64,000 bases of DNA from Gammaproteobacteria bacterium (GTDB lineage Bacteria > Pseudomonadota > Gammaproteobacteria > Pseudomonadales > Azotimanducaceae), in NCBI GenBank assembly GCA_009840305.1, contig VXNY01000030.1, positions 1-64,000 on the forward strand, written 5' to 3'. A model generated the notes under the pieces. That model was not told the origin of the DNA and ran no database searches. It worked only from the letters and a program-made list of their open reading frames with translations. The stretch's first letter is position 1; each line of letters opens with the position of its first letter. This document shows positions 9,132 to 18,674 of the stretch, in pieces. The position numbers were made by a program, and so were the translations under genes.

Positions 9132-9902
9132 ATGCCTGATATCCGCATTGTGCTTGTCGAACCATCGCATCCAGGGAACATCGGCGGTGCTGCGAGAGCT
9201 ATGAAAACCATGGGTTTAAGCTCGCTTGCATTAGTGAACCCCAAACGATTTCCCGATCCACAAGCAGATTGGCGCGCTGCAGGAGCATTAGACATCGTAG
9301 AGAAGGCTCAGGTTTATGACACAATCAGTGCAGCGGTGAAAGATAGTGTTCTTGTCGCAGGTACAAGCGCACGAACTCGACACATTCCGTGGCCTATGAT
9401 GACATCAGCTGAGTTTGCTGAGTATATACACTCTAAATTTAAGCCGAAGGATTGCGTAAGTGTCTTATTTGGCCGTGAAGACAACGGATTGACGAACGAT
9501 GAGTTGAATCTTTGCAATAGGCACATTCGCATACCGTCCAGTGACCTGTACGGATCGTTGAACCTAGCGATGTCAGTACAAATTGTTGCCTATGATCTTT
9601 TCTGCCAAGCTCTACAGGTGAGACAGGAAGATTCAGATTCGGAGACATGGGATAAACCACTTGCGACTTTTGCGGAAGTCAACGACTTCTTGGAACACTT
9701 GCAGTCTGTACTTCTTAGGGTCGGCTTCAGTGATCCAGAGGAACCTCGGAAAGCAGAAATTCGCCTCCGAAGACTCTTCGGGCGCATAGATATGGACCAC
9801 ACTGAAGTACAAATCTTGAGAGGGATATTGACTCACATTGAAAAGGGATTTAGGAGCGAGTCCGACTTAAACGACAATGCACAGAAGAGTGACTTTGGAT
9901 AG
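9132..9902 (+). CDS. trmJ: tRNA (cytidine/uridine-32-2'-O)-methyltransferase TrmJ
   Basis: This 256-residue SPOUT-family enzyme methylates the 2'-OH of position 32 in several tRNAs using S-adenosylmethionine. The N-terminal domain shows VLVEPSHPGNIGGAARAMKTMG, where the conserved N is in the RNA-binding motif, followed by LFGREDNGLTNDEL and the knot motif IPSSDLYGSLNLAMSVQIVAYD. The C-terminal RLFGRIDM segment is typical of TrmJ rather than other SpoU enzymes. It follows the usual gene order, but cysE and iscR, which normally come next, are missing. Confidence 0.95.
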   Translation: MPDIRIVLVEPSHPGNIGGAARAMKTMGLSSLALVNPKRFPDPQADWRAAGALDIVEKAQVYDTISAAVKDSVLVAGTSARTRHIPWPMMTSAEFAEYIHSKFKPKDCVSVLFGREDNGLTNDELNLCNRHIRIPSSDLYGSLNLAMSVQIVAYDLFCQALQVRQEDSDSETWDKPLATFAEVNDFLEHLQSVLLRVGFSDPEEPRKAEIRLRRLFGRIDMDHTEVQILRGILTHIEKGFRSESDLNDNAQKSDFG

Positions 9903-9926
9903 TCTGTTACCAACCAAGCTTCTTTG

Positions 9927-11084
9927 ATGAAACGACCACTAAAACCAGTGTATCTTGATTATGCCGCGACTACTCCGGTTGATCCTCGTGTTGCACACAA
10001 AATGAGTGACTGCCTAATGTTGGATGGTTGTTTTGGGAATCCCGCGAGTGTCTCGCATGTATATGGTTGGGAAGCGGAAGAACTAGTGGAAGAAGCAAGA
10101 GTAAATCTTGCTCAACTCATCGGGGCGGATCCTTTGGAAATTGTTTGGACATCGGGCGCAACGGAGTCCGACAATCTTGCCATTAAAGGATTAGCTACTG
10201 TTTCCGACAAAAAACACATCGTCAGTTCATCCTATGAACATAAGGCAGTACTCGATACATGTCGATATCTTGAAACATGCGGCTATCAGGTGACCTTTGT
10301 TCGTCCGAACTCGGAAGGTCTAATTTCGCCTGAGGACGTAGAAACAGCGTTGACCTCAGATACATTGCTAGTATCAATCATGCACGTAAATAACGAAATT
10401 GGCGTAATCAATGACATTGTTCAGATCGGTAAAGTTTGCAAAGCACATGGCGTCCCTTTTCACGTGGATGCGGCGCAGAGCATAGGGAAGATCCCCGTGG
10501 ATGTGGCAGCATTGGGAGTAGATCTATTGAGCATCTCTGGGCACAAGATATATGGTCCCAAGGGAATCGGTGCTCTTTACGTGCGTCGTAACCCATCAAT
10601 AAAGATCGAGTCCACCATACATGGTGGTGGCCACGAACGTGGTATGAGATCTGGCACACTCGCTACGCACCAAATAGTCGGGCTTGGGACTGCCGCAAGA
10701 CTTTTACGTCGCGAGCTGACTCACGAAAGCAATCGGATTCTTGAGCTCCGAGAACGATTGTGGTCTTGCTTAAGTCAAGTGCCCAATGCTGAGTTGAACG
10801 GTCATGCATCGGAACGAGTACCAGGAATTCTGAACATTTCATTTGATTCTGTGGACAGTGAAACATTGATCGCAGCTCTGGACGACATCGCGGTGTCGTC
10901 TGGTTCGGCATGTACTTCTGCTGTTATTGAACCGTCTTATGTTTTACGAGAACTCGGATTGTCCCGGGAACGAGCCGCCGCTTCGATTCGGTTTTCGATC
11001 GGACGATTTACGACGAGCGAGGAAATCGATTACACCGTCCAACGTGTTGCAGAAGTAGTCGGCGCACTACAGAGTGATGCATAA
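9927..11084 (+). CDS. iscS: Cysteine desulfurase IscS, tail-less and without isc partners
   Basis: This pyridoxal-phosphate enzyme converts cysteine to alanine and passes sulfur to acceptors for tRNA thiolation and Fe-S clusters. The cofactor lysine is K207 in [10 protein letters not shown], and the mobile-loop catalytic cysteine is C329 in SSGSACTS. The protein is 385 residues and ends at ALQSDA soon after [15 protein letters not shown]. coli IscS (404) continues for about 20 more residues, a tail used in IscU binding. No iscR, iscU, iscA, hscB, hscA, fdx or iscX is present before ndk, where relatives carry them. It may therefore serve mainly as a sulfur donor for tRNA, with Fe-S assembly done elsewhere, for example by a Suf system. 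I chose ATG 9927; a TTG directly before it is the only longer alternative. Confidence 0.93.
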   Translation: MKRPLKPVYLDYAATTPVDPRVAHKMSDCLMLDGCFGNPASVSHVYGWEAEELVEEARVNLAQLIGADPLEIVWTSGATESDNLAIKGLATVSDKKHIVSSSYEHKAVLDTCRYLETCGYQVTFVRPNSEGLISPEDVETALTSDTLLVSIMHVNNEIGVINDIVQIGKVCKAHGVPFHVDAAQSIGKIPVDVAALGVDLLSISGHKIYGPKGIGALYVRRNPSIKIESTIHGGGHERGMRSGTLATHQIVGLGTAARLLRRELTHESNRILELRERLWSCLSQVPNAELNGHASERVPGILNISFDSVDSETLIAALDDIAVSSGSACTSAVIEPSYVLRELGLSRERAAASIRFSIGRFTTSEEIDYTVQRVAEVVGALQSDA

Positions 11085-11305
11085 CCTTCCTTAAAATTTT
11101 GTTTTTCGAAGAGTAGTCAAGCACTACACCTTCATGTCTGTGATAAGTGAGTCGAAACTCAAGTGCTGTCTCAGTAAAAATTGGGCTCGAATTGACTTGT
11201 TATCAAATTTCTTTGTCAAATCACTAGCTCTATACGAAATCGGGTTCTACTCGGTCAAACATCCTTCTTGAACGAAGAGTACATTAATGAGGAGATCATG
11301 ATTTA

Positions 11306-11734
11306 ATGGCTGTCGAACAAACTCTGTCGATTATCAAACCGAATGCCATGCAAAAGAGTGTTATCGGAAACATTTTCAATCGTTTCGAGACAAACAACTT
11401 GAAAATAGTCGCGCTCAAAATGACTCACTTAACCCGACAGCAGGCTGAAGATTTCTATCAAGAACATTCGAATAAACCGTTCTTTGACAACCTCTGTGTT
11501 TTCATGTCTTCCAGTCCCATTTGCGTACAAGTATTAGAAGGGGAGAACGCGATTCTGCTAAATCGTAAGATTATGGGTGCGACCAATCCTGAAGAAGCTG
11601 AACTAGGAACCATTCGGGCAGACTTCGGTGACAGTTTGGATGCTAATGCGGTGCACGGATCGGATTCACCAGACTCTGCGCGGCGGGAAGTTGCATTCTT
11701 CTTTACAGAAGAAGAGTTGTTCTCGCAAGCTTGA
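11306..11734 (+). CDS. ndk: Nucleoside diphosphate kinase
   Basis: This 142-residue enzyme moves the gamma-phosphate of ATP to other nucleoside diphosphates. The start is typical ([14 protein letters not shown]), and the phospho-accepting histidine is H117 in NAVHGSDS. Length matches bacterial Ndk. A GAGGAG-like ribosome-binding site lies about 15 bases upstream of ATG. It sits two genes past the usual isc position, and its stop is one base before the rlmN start, so the two are probably co-transcribed. The 221-base gap upstream probably holds the promoter, but I could not identify a convincing one. Confidence 0.97.
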   Translation: MAVEQTLSIIKPNAMQKSVIGNIFNRFETNNLKIVALKMTHLTRQQAEDFYQEHSNKPFFDNLCVFMSSSPICVQVLEGENAILLNRKIMGATNPEEAELGTIRADFGDSLDANAVHGSDSPDSARREVAFFFTEEELFSQA

Positions 11735-11735
11735 G

Positions 11736-12854
11736 ATGAAAACTCTTTCTACGGACCGGAAGACGAACTGGTATAGTTTGACTCGGGAAGGTTGGCAACA
11801 ATTCTTAAGCGAGATTGATAACCGATCTTTTCGCGCGCAACAAGTGATGAAATGGATATACCACGAGCGAGTTGCTAGTATTGAATTGATGTCAAATTTG
11901 TCTAAAAATTTTCGCTCAGCTCTCGCCAGCAGCACCGAGAATACTCTACCAAAATTGATTCATACTAACACTTCGCGTGATGGTACTGTGAAGTGGATTG
12001 TCGAAACGGAATCCGGTGGAGCTGTTGAGTGTGTATTAATTCCTGATGGTCGTCGGAATACGCTGTGTATTTCCTCACAACTTGGTTGTTCCTTGGACTG
12101 TATTTTTTGTGCGACCGGAAAACAGGGATTTGCGGGCAATCTATCGGTTGCGGACATAGTCGGTCAAGTCGTTATCGTTACGGATTGGCTGCGTTTGAAT
12201 TCCAACTATGGAGAACTAACGAATATCGTCTTTATGGGTATGGGCGAACCGCTAATGAATTTTGCAGCGACCATGGATGCCTGTGACATCTTCATGGATG
12301 ACTTAGCATTTGGAATCTCTAAGCGCCGTGTCACAATCAGCACGGCTGGAGTGGTTCCGCGAATTCTTGATATGTGTCGACGAACCGAAGCGTCCCTTGC
12401 AGTCTCTTTGCACGCGGCTAATGACGAGGTCAGAAATTACCTCGTCCCATTGAACAAGAAGTATCCAATTGCAATGTTGATGGACGCCTGTCGGGAGTAC
12501 TTGTCGTCTCTTCATGATCGCCGTATTGTCACATTCGAGTACACGCTGATCGAAGACGTCAATGACGGTGACCAAGCAGCGAAGGAACTCGTTCAATTAC
12601 TTAGAGATTTTCGTTGCAAGGTCAATCTCATTCCTTTTAACCCATTTCCGCTCAGTACGTTTCGTCGCCCGACCGAAAACAAAATCTTGCGTTTCTACAA
12701 ACAATTACGCGACGAAGGAATCATGGTTACCAACCGTACGACGAGAGGTGAAGATATTGATGCTGCATGCGGTCAACTTATTGGAGATTTTCAGGACAAG
12801 ACACGCCGGCGTGCGCGTTATCGGTCTGCACAATCAGAAGCCAGCATTGTGTAA
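11736..12854 (+). CDS. rlmN: Dual-specificity 23S rRNA/tRNA adenine-C2 methyltransferase RlmN
   Basis: This 372-residue radical SAM enzyme methylates A2503 of 23S rRNA and A37 of some tRNAs. The CxxxCxxC iron-sulfur motif is C118-C122-C125 (GCSLDCIFCATG), followed by VFMGMGEPL, the radical SAM GGE-like segment. A conserved C-terminal cysteine lies in DAACGQL. I chose ATG 11736, one base after the ndk stop; the frame is open further upstream but that stretch overlaps ndk. In related genomes pilF follows; here it is absent and rodZ comes next. Confidence 0.97.
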   Translation: MKTLSTDRKTNWYSLTREGWQQFLSEIDNRSFRAQQVMKWIYHERVASIELMSNLSKNFRSALASSTENTLPKLIHTNTSRDGTVKWIVETESGGAVECVLIPDGRRNTLCISSQLGCSLDCIFCATGKQGFAGNLSVADIVGQVVIVTDWLRLNSNYGELTNIVFMGMGEPLMNFAATMDACDIFMDDLAFGISKRRVTISTAGVVPRILDMCRRTEASLAVSLHAANDEVRNYLVPLNKKYPIAMLMDACREYLSSLHDRRIVTFEYTLIEDVNDGDQAAKELVQLLRDFRCKVNLIPFNPFPLSTFRRPTENKILRFYKQLRDEGIMVTNRTTRGEDIDAACGQLIGDFQDKTRRRARYRSAQSEASIV

Positions 12855-12981
12855 AATTTTCGGTCTTCAAAGTACCGGTAGCTATCAGATCAAGCGGTTT
12901 CGATCTCTCGGTAATCCAAGCAAGGTGAATCGATCATTTGCGGATGGTTAGACCCGGTTAGATATTGCGTGATTTCTAGGT

Positions 12982-14088
12982 GTGAACGCTTCCGATCAAG
13001 AACAACAAGCAACCGAAACCACATCTGCGTCCTTTGGCGAGCGGATTCGGCAGGCGCGAGAAGCGCGGCAACTCTCAATAGACGATCTCGTTGGCGAGAC
13101 TCGGATCAATCCCCAACACCTGATTGATTTAGAAGAAGGCAAGACATCAAACATCAGTGCACCTGGTTATATCGTCGGGTACCTTAGAACTCTTGCGAAG
13201 GTGTTGGATTTAGATGCGGAAGAATTGATCAAAGATTTCAAATCGTCAACTAATCAATCCAGTCATCAAACGATCGATCCAGAACATGAACTACTACCGC
13301 CTAAACCGAAGAAAAATTCTTTTGGCTGGAGTACCATTCTTGCGACTACGATTATTGTTCTAGCGGGAGTTGGTGCTTTAATTTATTATTGGTGGGAGAT
13401 TGCGCGAGACGAAAGTTCGAACTCCTCGCCGTCGGAAGTTGTGGATGAGGACTTGTCAGAGCTTGATAATTCGGAACAAGTCAATACACCACCCTCTGAG
13501 GAACGAAACACTACGGGTTCTGCTGGTCAAACCTCAAGTTCGGTGGTTGGTGATCTAGACTCAACGGATAGGGCAACCTCAAATTCGACCGAAGAAGAGA
13601 GTTCTGAAAATTTCAACGGATCGGTAAACGGGGAAGGATTCGAAGGCTCAGAAAGCTCGAACGGACCAGTCTCATCGAGCGAACATACGAGCACCGACTG
13701 GGAAGATCTAATGAATCTAACTCAACTCTCCTCAGGCGAAGAATCGACGGATTCCGAATCTGAACCGCCGCAAGAAGACTCGAACGATAGCGACGACTCC
13801 TCACTAGAAACTGCAGATAGCGAGGAAACTGACGAAGCACCTCAAGAAGAACCGACCTTGGTGTTTGAATTTAGCGATGTTTCATTTATCGAAGTCACCG
13901 ACGCTGATGACAACCAGCTTGTGAGTGAAACCAAGCAAGCAGGTACCAAACTCGAACTGGATGGAACGGCTCCATTCACGATAAAGTTGGGTTCTGCGCG
14001 CAGTGTAACTTTGTTTTTTGAAGGAGACGAAGTAGATTTAACGCCCCATACACGGCGCAACATCGCGGAACTAACACTACCGCCGTGA
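12982..14088 (+). CDS. rodZ: RodZ-like cell-shape protein with long acidic linker
   Basis: RodZ links MreB filaments to the cell envelope and supports rod shape. The 368-residue protein has an N-terminal helix-turn-helix domain (FGERIRQAREARQLSIDDL to about residue 90), a positively charged stretch, one membrane helix at about residues 113-133 ending in LIYYWWE, a periplasmic linker, and a C-terminal beta domain from about residue 285 (LVFEFSDVSFIEVTDADDNQL). The linker, about residues 140-283, is almost only S, E, D, N, T and G. It starts with GTG, and its end overlaps hisS by four bases (GTGA). In relatives pilF precedes rodZ and ispG follows; neither is here. Confidence 0.92.
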   Translation: MNASDQEQQATETTSASFGERIRQAREARQLSIDDLVGETRINPQHLIDLEEGKTSNISAPGYIVGYLRTLAKVLDLDAEELIKDFKSSTNQSSHQTIDPEHELLPPKPKKNSFGWSTILATTIIVLAGVGALIYYWWEIARDESSNSSPSEVVDEDLSELDNSEQVNTPPSEERNTTGSAGQTSSSVVGDLDSTDRATSNSTEEESSENFNGSVNGEGFEGSESSNGPVSSSEHTSTDWEDLMNLTQLSSGEESTDSESEPPQEDSNDSDDSSLETADSEETDEAPQEEPTLVFEFSDVSFIEVTDADDNQLVSETKQAGTKLELDGTAPFTIKLGSARSVTLFFEGDEVDLTPHTRRNIAELTLPP

Positions 14089-15353
14089 GTTCAATTTACC
14101 CCTTGATACGGGGTATGCGCGACAGCTTACCACAAGAAGCCGCGCGTCTTTCCAGTGTCGAGGCAATGTTCAAGGATGTATTCCGACGGTATTCCTACGA
14201 GGAGATACGCATCCCAGTTCTCGAATCCAAAGAACTGTTTTACCACGGTTTAGGCGAGTCTTCTGATGCCGTTGGGAAGGAGATGTACAGCTTCGTTGAT
14301 CGCGATGGCAAAGAGCTAGCTCTTCGACCAGAAGGCACTGCCTCAGTCGTACGCGCTCTAATACAAAACAATCTTTGTTATAACGACAGACCGAGACTGT
14401 GGTACGAGGGTCCTATGTTCCGGCACGAACGTCCACAAGCCGGACGATACCGTCAGTTTCAGCAGTTAGGTGTTGAAGCATTTGGATTCGCTGAGCCAAC
14501 TATTGACGTGGAAGTCATTCAAATAGGAAATGAAGTGTTTCGTCAACTGGACCTCAGTTCTCTTGTATCTTTGAAGATTAACAGCATTGGTTCAGCTGAA
14601 GCTCGTGCACAGTACCGCGAACGACTTGTCGAAGCACTTACACCGCTTACCGCTGAACTCGATGAAGACAGCCAAAGACGCTTGCAAACCAATCCACTTC
14701 GCATTCTCGATTCAAAGATTCCGAAGACGAAGGAACTGCTGAAAGATGTACCAAAATTACGAGATTCACTGAGTAATATCGCTAAGGAACGTTTTGACGA
14801 TGTACTCGAACTTTTGACTTCAGCGGGTGTCGAATACACCGTTGATCCTTATTTAGTGCGAGGTTTTGACTACTACTCGGATACGGTGTTTGAATGGGTC
14901 ACAGATCACCTAGGTGCGCAAGACGCAGTGTGTGCTGGTGGTCGGTATGATGGTCTAGTTGAGCTTTTAGGAGGTAATCCGACTCCAGGTGTAGGTTTTG
15001 CTGCTGGAATTGACAGGATTGCAAAATTATGCGAACAACAGGAAGAAGCTAAGTATTGTGCTGTAGATGTCTATCTGATTCCTATGGAGGAGGTACATCG
15101 AGAATTTGTCAATTCGGTTGCGAACCATTTACGGTGTACCACGGATTTGCGTGTCAGGGAGCATATCGGGTCAGGAAACATGAGAAACAAAATGCGTTGG
15201 GCAGACAAATCCAACGCTACTTGGGCACTCATTGTTGGCGATACCGAACTTCAGCAACGTACCGTCACCGTAAAGTGGCTACGATCGGAACGGTCGCAAC
15301 TTTCGACAACTGTGGAAAATTTAGTAACTATCTTACAAGAAAATTTGGAGTAG
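14085..15353 (+). CDS. hisS: Histidyl-tRNA synthetase
   Basis: This 422-residue class II aminoacyl-tRNA synthetase joins histidine to tRNA-His. It shows motif 2 (GPMFRHERPQAGRYRQF), the histidine motifs LVRGFDYYSDTVFEW and AGGRYDGLVE, motif 3 (GVGFAAGIDR), and a C-terminal anticodon-binding domain from about residue 325. Length matches E. coli HisS (424). The GTG start overlaps the rodZ stop. Loss of ispG between rodZ and hisS is a difference from many relatives, so ispG must lie elsewhere if the methylerythritol phosphate pathway is used. Confidence 0.97.
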   Translation: MSSIYPLIRGMRDSLPQEAARLSSVEAMFKDVFRRYSYEEIRIPVLESKELFYHGLGESSDAVGKEMYSFVDRDGKELALRPEGTASVVRALIQNNLCYNDRPRLWYEGPMFRHERPQAGRYRQFQQLGVEAFGFAEPTIDVEVIQIGNEVFRQLDLSSLVSLKINSIGSAEARAQYRERLVEALTPLTAELDEDSQRRLQTNPLRILDSKIPKTKELLKDVPKLRDSLSNIAKERFDDVLELLTSAGVEYTVDPYLVRGFDYYSDTVFEWVTDHLGAQDAVCAGGRYDGLVELLGGNPTPGVGFAAGIDRIAKLCEQQEEAKYCAVDVYLIPMEEVHREFVNSVANHLRCTTDLRVREHIGSGNMRNKMRWADKSNATWALIVGDTELQQRTVTVKWLRSERSQLSTTVENLVTILQENLE

Positions 15354-15359
15354 AACGAT

Positions 15360-16013
15360 TTGGCTGACTATCTAACCGAGGAAGAACAAGCAGCGCGGCT
15401 TCAGAAATTGTGGCGTGATTACGGGCTCATCTTAGTACTTGCGCTAGTCATTGGTATAGGTGCGGTCGTCGGGTGGAATTATTACCAACAGTCTCAAGCA
15501 CAAGCAAAGGAGGATGCTGCCTATAAGTTCCAAGAGTTTTTTGTGGAACGTGCGTTTGACAGTGACTTAGACGCTTTTCTCGAAGAAATGGGTAAGACTC
15601 GTGCGGGTGCGAGATACGTTCCCTTAGCGCTACTGTATCGAGCAAAAGATGCAGTAGAAGCCGAAGAGTATGACACTGCGCTACAGTTTTTGGAAGAGTC
15701 GCTGAAGAGGTCAAAAGACAAAATTCTTGACGATATGATCTTGGTGCGAATCGCTCGATTGCAAATGCAACTTCAACGAGACGAAGAGGCATTGAAGACG
15801 TTGGCAAACGTTGGAGAGGATTACAAGTTCTTTGTGATGGAACTAACTGGTGACATCCACCGCGATGGGGGCAACTTCGCGGAAGCGACAAACGCATATG
15901 AGCAAGCGATGGAGTTAACAACTTCTGGAATCGACCGTGAGCGACTAGAATTGAAAATGGCACTAATGCCTAGTGAAGAGACTACAAATGACCAACCCAA
16001 TACATCATCTTAA
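15360..16013 (+). CDS. yfgM: YfgM-like periplasmic TPR ancillary translocon protein
   Basis: This 217-residue protein has the family start DYLTEEEQAARLQKLWRDYG, a membrane helix at about residues 22-41 and a periplasmic tetratricopeptide-like domain with EYDTALQFLEESLKR and EATNAYEQAMEL. In E. coli YfgM works with PpiD at the SecYEG translocon and is placed between hisS and bamB, as here. The start is TTG with GGAG (about 15347-15350) upstream, seven bases after the hisS stop, so it is co-transcribed with its neighbours. Confidence 0.93.
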   Translation: MADYLTEEEQAARLQKLWRDYGLILVLALVIGIGAVVGWNYYQQSQAQAKEDAAYKFQEFFVERAFDSDLDAFLEEMGKTRAGARYVPLALLYRAKDAVEAEEYDTALQFLEESLKRSKDKILDDMILVRIARLQMQLQRDEEALKTLANVGEDYKFFVMELTGDIHRDGGNFAEATNAYEQAMELTTSGIDRERLELKMALMPSEETTNDQPNTSS

Positions 16014-16035
16014 TGTCGAACGGGATGAACAATAA

Positions 16036-17256
16036 ATGATCCGTATAAATCGACTTCTTTGCTTCCTAGTACTACTCACTTTTTTAGGTGGTTGTAGTAT
16101 ATTTCGCGGCAATCGAGCAGACAAAACACCCGATGAAGGGGACCCCGCGCCACTCGTAGAGTTCACACCCGAAATTAAGGTGGAACGGGTATGGTCGAAA
16201 ACTATTGGCAAAGGTCTTGGGCGAAAGTACGTCGAAATCACACCTGCGATAATTGCTGACCGAATTTTTGTAGGCGATGCATATGGTCTAGTACTTGCAC
16301 TAGACCGTTTGACCGGTGATGTGATTTGGCGAACGGAAGTTGGGAACCCAGATCGCAGAAATTGGCTTGATCTCTCTAATCGAAGCGATCCTTCCTTTGT
16401 TTCTGGCGGAGTCGGTGTTGGTGCTGGGAAAGTCTTTATCGGCACGGTACGTGGAGAACTAATTGCGCTCAACGTCGACGATGGCTCAGAAATTTGGCGC
16501 GAAACGCTGAGTAGCGAAATCCTTGCGCCGGCGGTGGGTGCCTCCGACGTTGTGGTCGTGCAAACTGCAGATGGTAAGATGTACGCGCTAGAGAGTGAGT
16601 CGGGTGCTACTCGTTGGACGTTTAAAACCCAGGACCCAGTCGTGTCTCTCAGAGGAACAGCATCTCCGGTACTCAGTGACGGTCTTGCGTATGCGGGATT
16701 CGCAAACGGATCGCTCGCCGCGGTAGACCTCGACAGCGGCTTTCCGGTTTGGGAACATCGTCTACCAATCCCGGAAGGGACATCCGAACTTGAACGGATA
16801 AATGACGTTGACGGTCGTCCATTGGTACTCGGTCAAGTGGTGTTTGCCGCGAATCATCAAGGGACTATACAAGCCCGCCGTCGAAACGATGGCTTCATGC
16901 TATGGGAAAAACCAGATCCATCTTTTCACGCACTGGCTGAAGGTCTAGATTTGGTCTTTGTCGTTACCGATAATGATGTCGTTGTCGCGGCACAACAGGA
17001 AAGTGGTAACGAAGCGTGGAAACAAGAAGCATTTCAAAACCGTGTCCTCACCGATCCCTTGGCATTTCATAATTACATCGTAGTTGGCGACGATAAAGGG
17101 TACTTACATGTTATTGCCCAGAGCGATGGTCGGCTCTTGGGTCGATATGACATAGGATCTTCAATCCGTTCACCTATGGTCGAAGAAGACGGAGTTTTCT
17201 ACGCGCTGAGTAATAAAGGAAAATTAGAAGCACTAAGGATCTCTCGCATTGAATGA
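16036..17256 (+). CDS. bamB: Outer-membrane protein assembly factor BamB
   Basis: BamB is a lipoprotein of the BAM complex that folds and inserts outer-membrane beta-barrel proteins. The 406-residue protein has a lipoprotein signal with lipobox LGGC (Cys at about residue 20), then an eight-bladed beta-propeller of PQQ-like repeats visible as repeated units such as LALDRLTGDVIWRTEVG, IALNVDDGSEIWRETL and YALESESGATRWTFKT. It lies between yfgM and der, the standard order, and its stop overlaps the der start by four bases (ATGA). Confidence 0.97.
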   Translation: MIRINRLLCFLVLLTFLGGCSIFRGNRADKTPDEGDPAPLVEFTPEIKVERVWSKTIGKGLGRKYVEITPAIIADRIFVGDAYGLVLALDRLTGDVIWRTEVGNPDRRNWLDLSNRSDPSFVSGGVGVGAGKVFIGTVRGELIALNVDDGSEIWRETLSSEILAPAVGASDVVVVQTADGKMYALESESGATRWTFKTQDPVVSLRGTASPVLSDGLAYAGFANGSLAAVDLDSGFPVWEHRLPIPEGTSELERINDVDGRPLVLGQVVFAANHQGTIQARRRNDGFMLWEKPDPSFHALAEGLDLVFVVTDNDVVVAAQQESGNEAWKQEAFQNRVLTDPLAFHNYIVVGDDKGYLHVIAQSDGRLLGRYDIGSSIRSPMVEEDGVFYALSNKGKLEALRISRIE

Positions 17257-18662
17257 CCGCGCCTCGCAGTGGCGTTGTCGCACTCGTCGGGCGACCGAAT
17301 GTCGGCAAATCCACACTTTTCAATAGACTCTGTCGCAACCGCGACGCACTTGTTTTAGATCGACCTGGTTTAACTCGAGATCGGCAATACGGCCGTGCTC
17401 GAGGTATTGCCGATGCCGATGTGTCGTTAATCGATACGGGTGGACTGCATGACAGTCTGACTATATCGACAGCGATTGACGATCAAGTGATGCTTGCGGT
17501 CGACGAAGCTGATCTTGTCGTTTTTCTAGTGAATGCACGAGAAAACCTCACCACCGTGGATTTTGAAATTGCGGATGAACTCAGGAAGTCCGACACTAAG
17601 GTCTTATTGGCGGTAAACAAAATCGACGGCATTTCTGCTGGTAGCGAATTTGGAGTAAGTGAGTTTTCTCAACTTGGATTCAATCCAGTTTTGCCAATTT
17701 CCTCGACCCATGGTCATGGAGTGGATCAATTGATTGATACTGTCGTGGCACAGCTCCCCATTCAAGACTCTGTTCAAGCTGAGACCGCACCCAATAGCAT
17801 CTCTGTTGCAGTAATAGGACGACCAAATGTCGGGAAGTCAAGCTTAGTCAACGCCTTAGCGGACGACAATCGGTGTTTGGTTTTTGATGAACCAGGAACT
17901 ACGCGTGATGCGGTACGTGTTCGCATAGAAAAGGACGAACGAGTTTTCGACTTTGTGGACACGGCGGGAATTCGTCGCAAGGGCAAAACGACTGACGTCG
18001 TGGAAAAATTTTCGATTGTGAAAGCGCTTGATGCACTTCGCATGTGTCATACCGCATTGTTAGTAATAGACGCGTCTGAAGGACTAGTTGAGCAAGACTT
18101 ACACCTAATAGACTACGCGATCGATGCGGGTTCCGCTGTAACTCTTGTTGCGAATAAGTGGGACAAGCTTGATTCACCAGCGCGTCTAAAGTGTCAAGAC
18201 CAGATTCGAAGGAGACTCCGATTCGCTGATTGGATTGCCGTCAAGTACGTATCCGCGTTGAAGAAAACTGGTATTGTTTCATTGTTTGACTTAGTCAGTG
18301 TTCTTTACGAGCGTGGTGCTTTTGAAATTTCTACGCACGAATTGAATGAGGTTCTCAAACAAATCACGACAACAAATCCACCGCCGGTGGCGCAGCGACG
18401 ATTAATTCGTTTGCGGTATGCTCACAGAGTAGCGTCCCGACCACCCACTATTCTTATCCACGGTAATCAAACAGACCGGTTGCCAGCGAGTTATGTCAGA
18501 TACCTGGAGAATGAGTTTCGCCGCATTCTGGACTTAGCTGGGTGGCCCGTGGTAGTGAACTTTAAAAAGTCCACAAATCCCTTTTCAGGTCGAAAAAACG
18601 AACTGACATCTCGGCAACGAAAACGCCGTGCGAGACTCGTTCGTCATCGCAAACGACGCTAA
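17253..18662 (+). CDS. der: Ribosome-associated GTPase Der (EngA)
   Basis: Der is an essential GTPase with two GTP-binding domains used in 50S subunit assembly. The first domain has GRPNVGKST, DRPGLTRDRQYG and NKID; the second, from about residue 185, has GRPNVGKSS, DEPGTTRD, DTAGIRRKGK and NKWD. The C-terminal KH-like domain ends in a very basic tail rich in R and K. Length (469) is close to E. coli Der (490). It is the last gene of the long plus-strand run starting at trmJ; the next two genes lie on the other strand. Confidence 0.98.
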   Translation: MTAPRSGVVALVGRPNVGKSTLFNRLCRNRDALVLDRPGLTRDRQYGRARGIADADVSLIDTGGLHDSLTISTAIDDQVMLAVDEADLVVFLVNARENLTTVDFEIADELRKSDTKVLLAVNKIDGISAGSEFGVSEFSQLGFNPVLPISSTHGHGVDQLIDTVVAQLPIQDSVQAETAPNSISVAVIGRPNVGKSSLVNALADDNRCLVFDEPGTTRDAVRVRIEKDERVFDFVDTAGIRRKGKTTDVVEKFSIVKALDALRMCHTALLVIDASEGLVEQDLHLIDYAIDAGSAVTLVANKWDKLDSPARLKCQDQIRRRLRFADWIAVKYVSALKKTGIVSLFDLVSVLYERGAFEISTHELNEVLKQITTTNPPPVAQRRLIRLRYAHRVASRPPTILIHGNQTDRLPASYVRYLENEFRRILDLAGWPVVVNFKKSTNPFSGRKNELTSRQRKRRARLVRHRKRR

Positions 18663-18674
18663 CCGGAAAATTTC

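Noticed and set aside
11628..11735. A longer upstream extension of rlmN.
   Set aside because: It would overlap ndk by more than 100 bases; ATG 11736 gives the normal length and sits one base after the ndk stop.
12562..12951. A 129-codon plus-strand frame across the end of rlmN.
   Set aside because: Most of it lies inside rlmN in another frame, and the protein shows no recognisable pattern.
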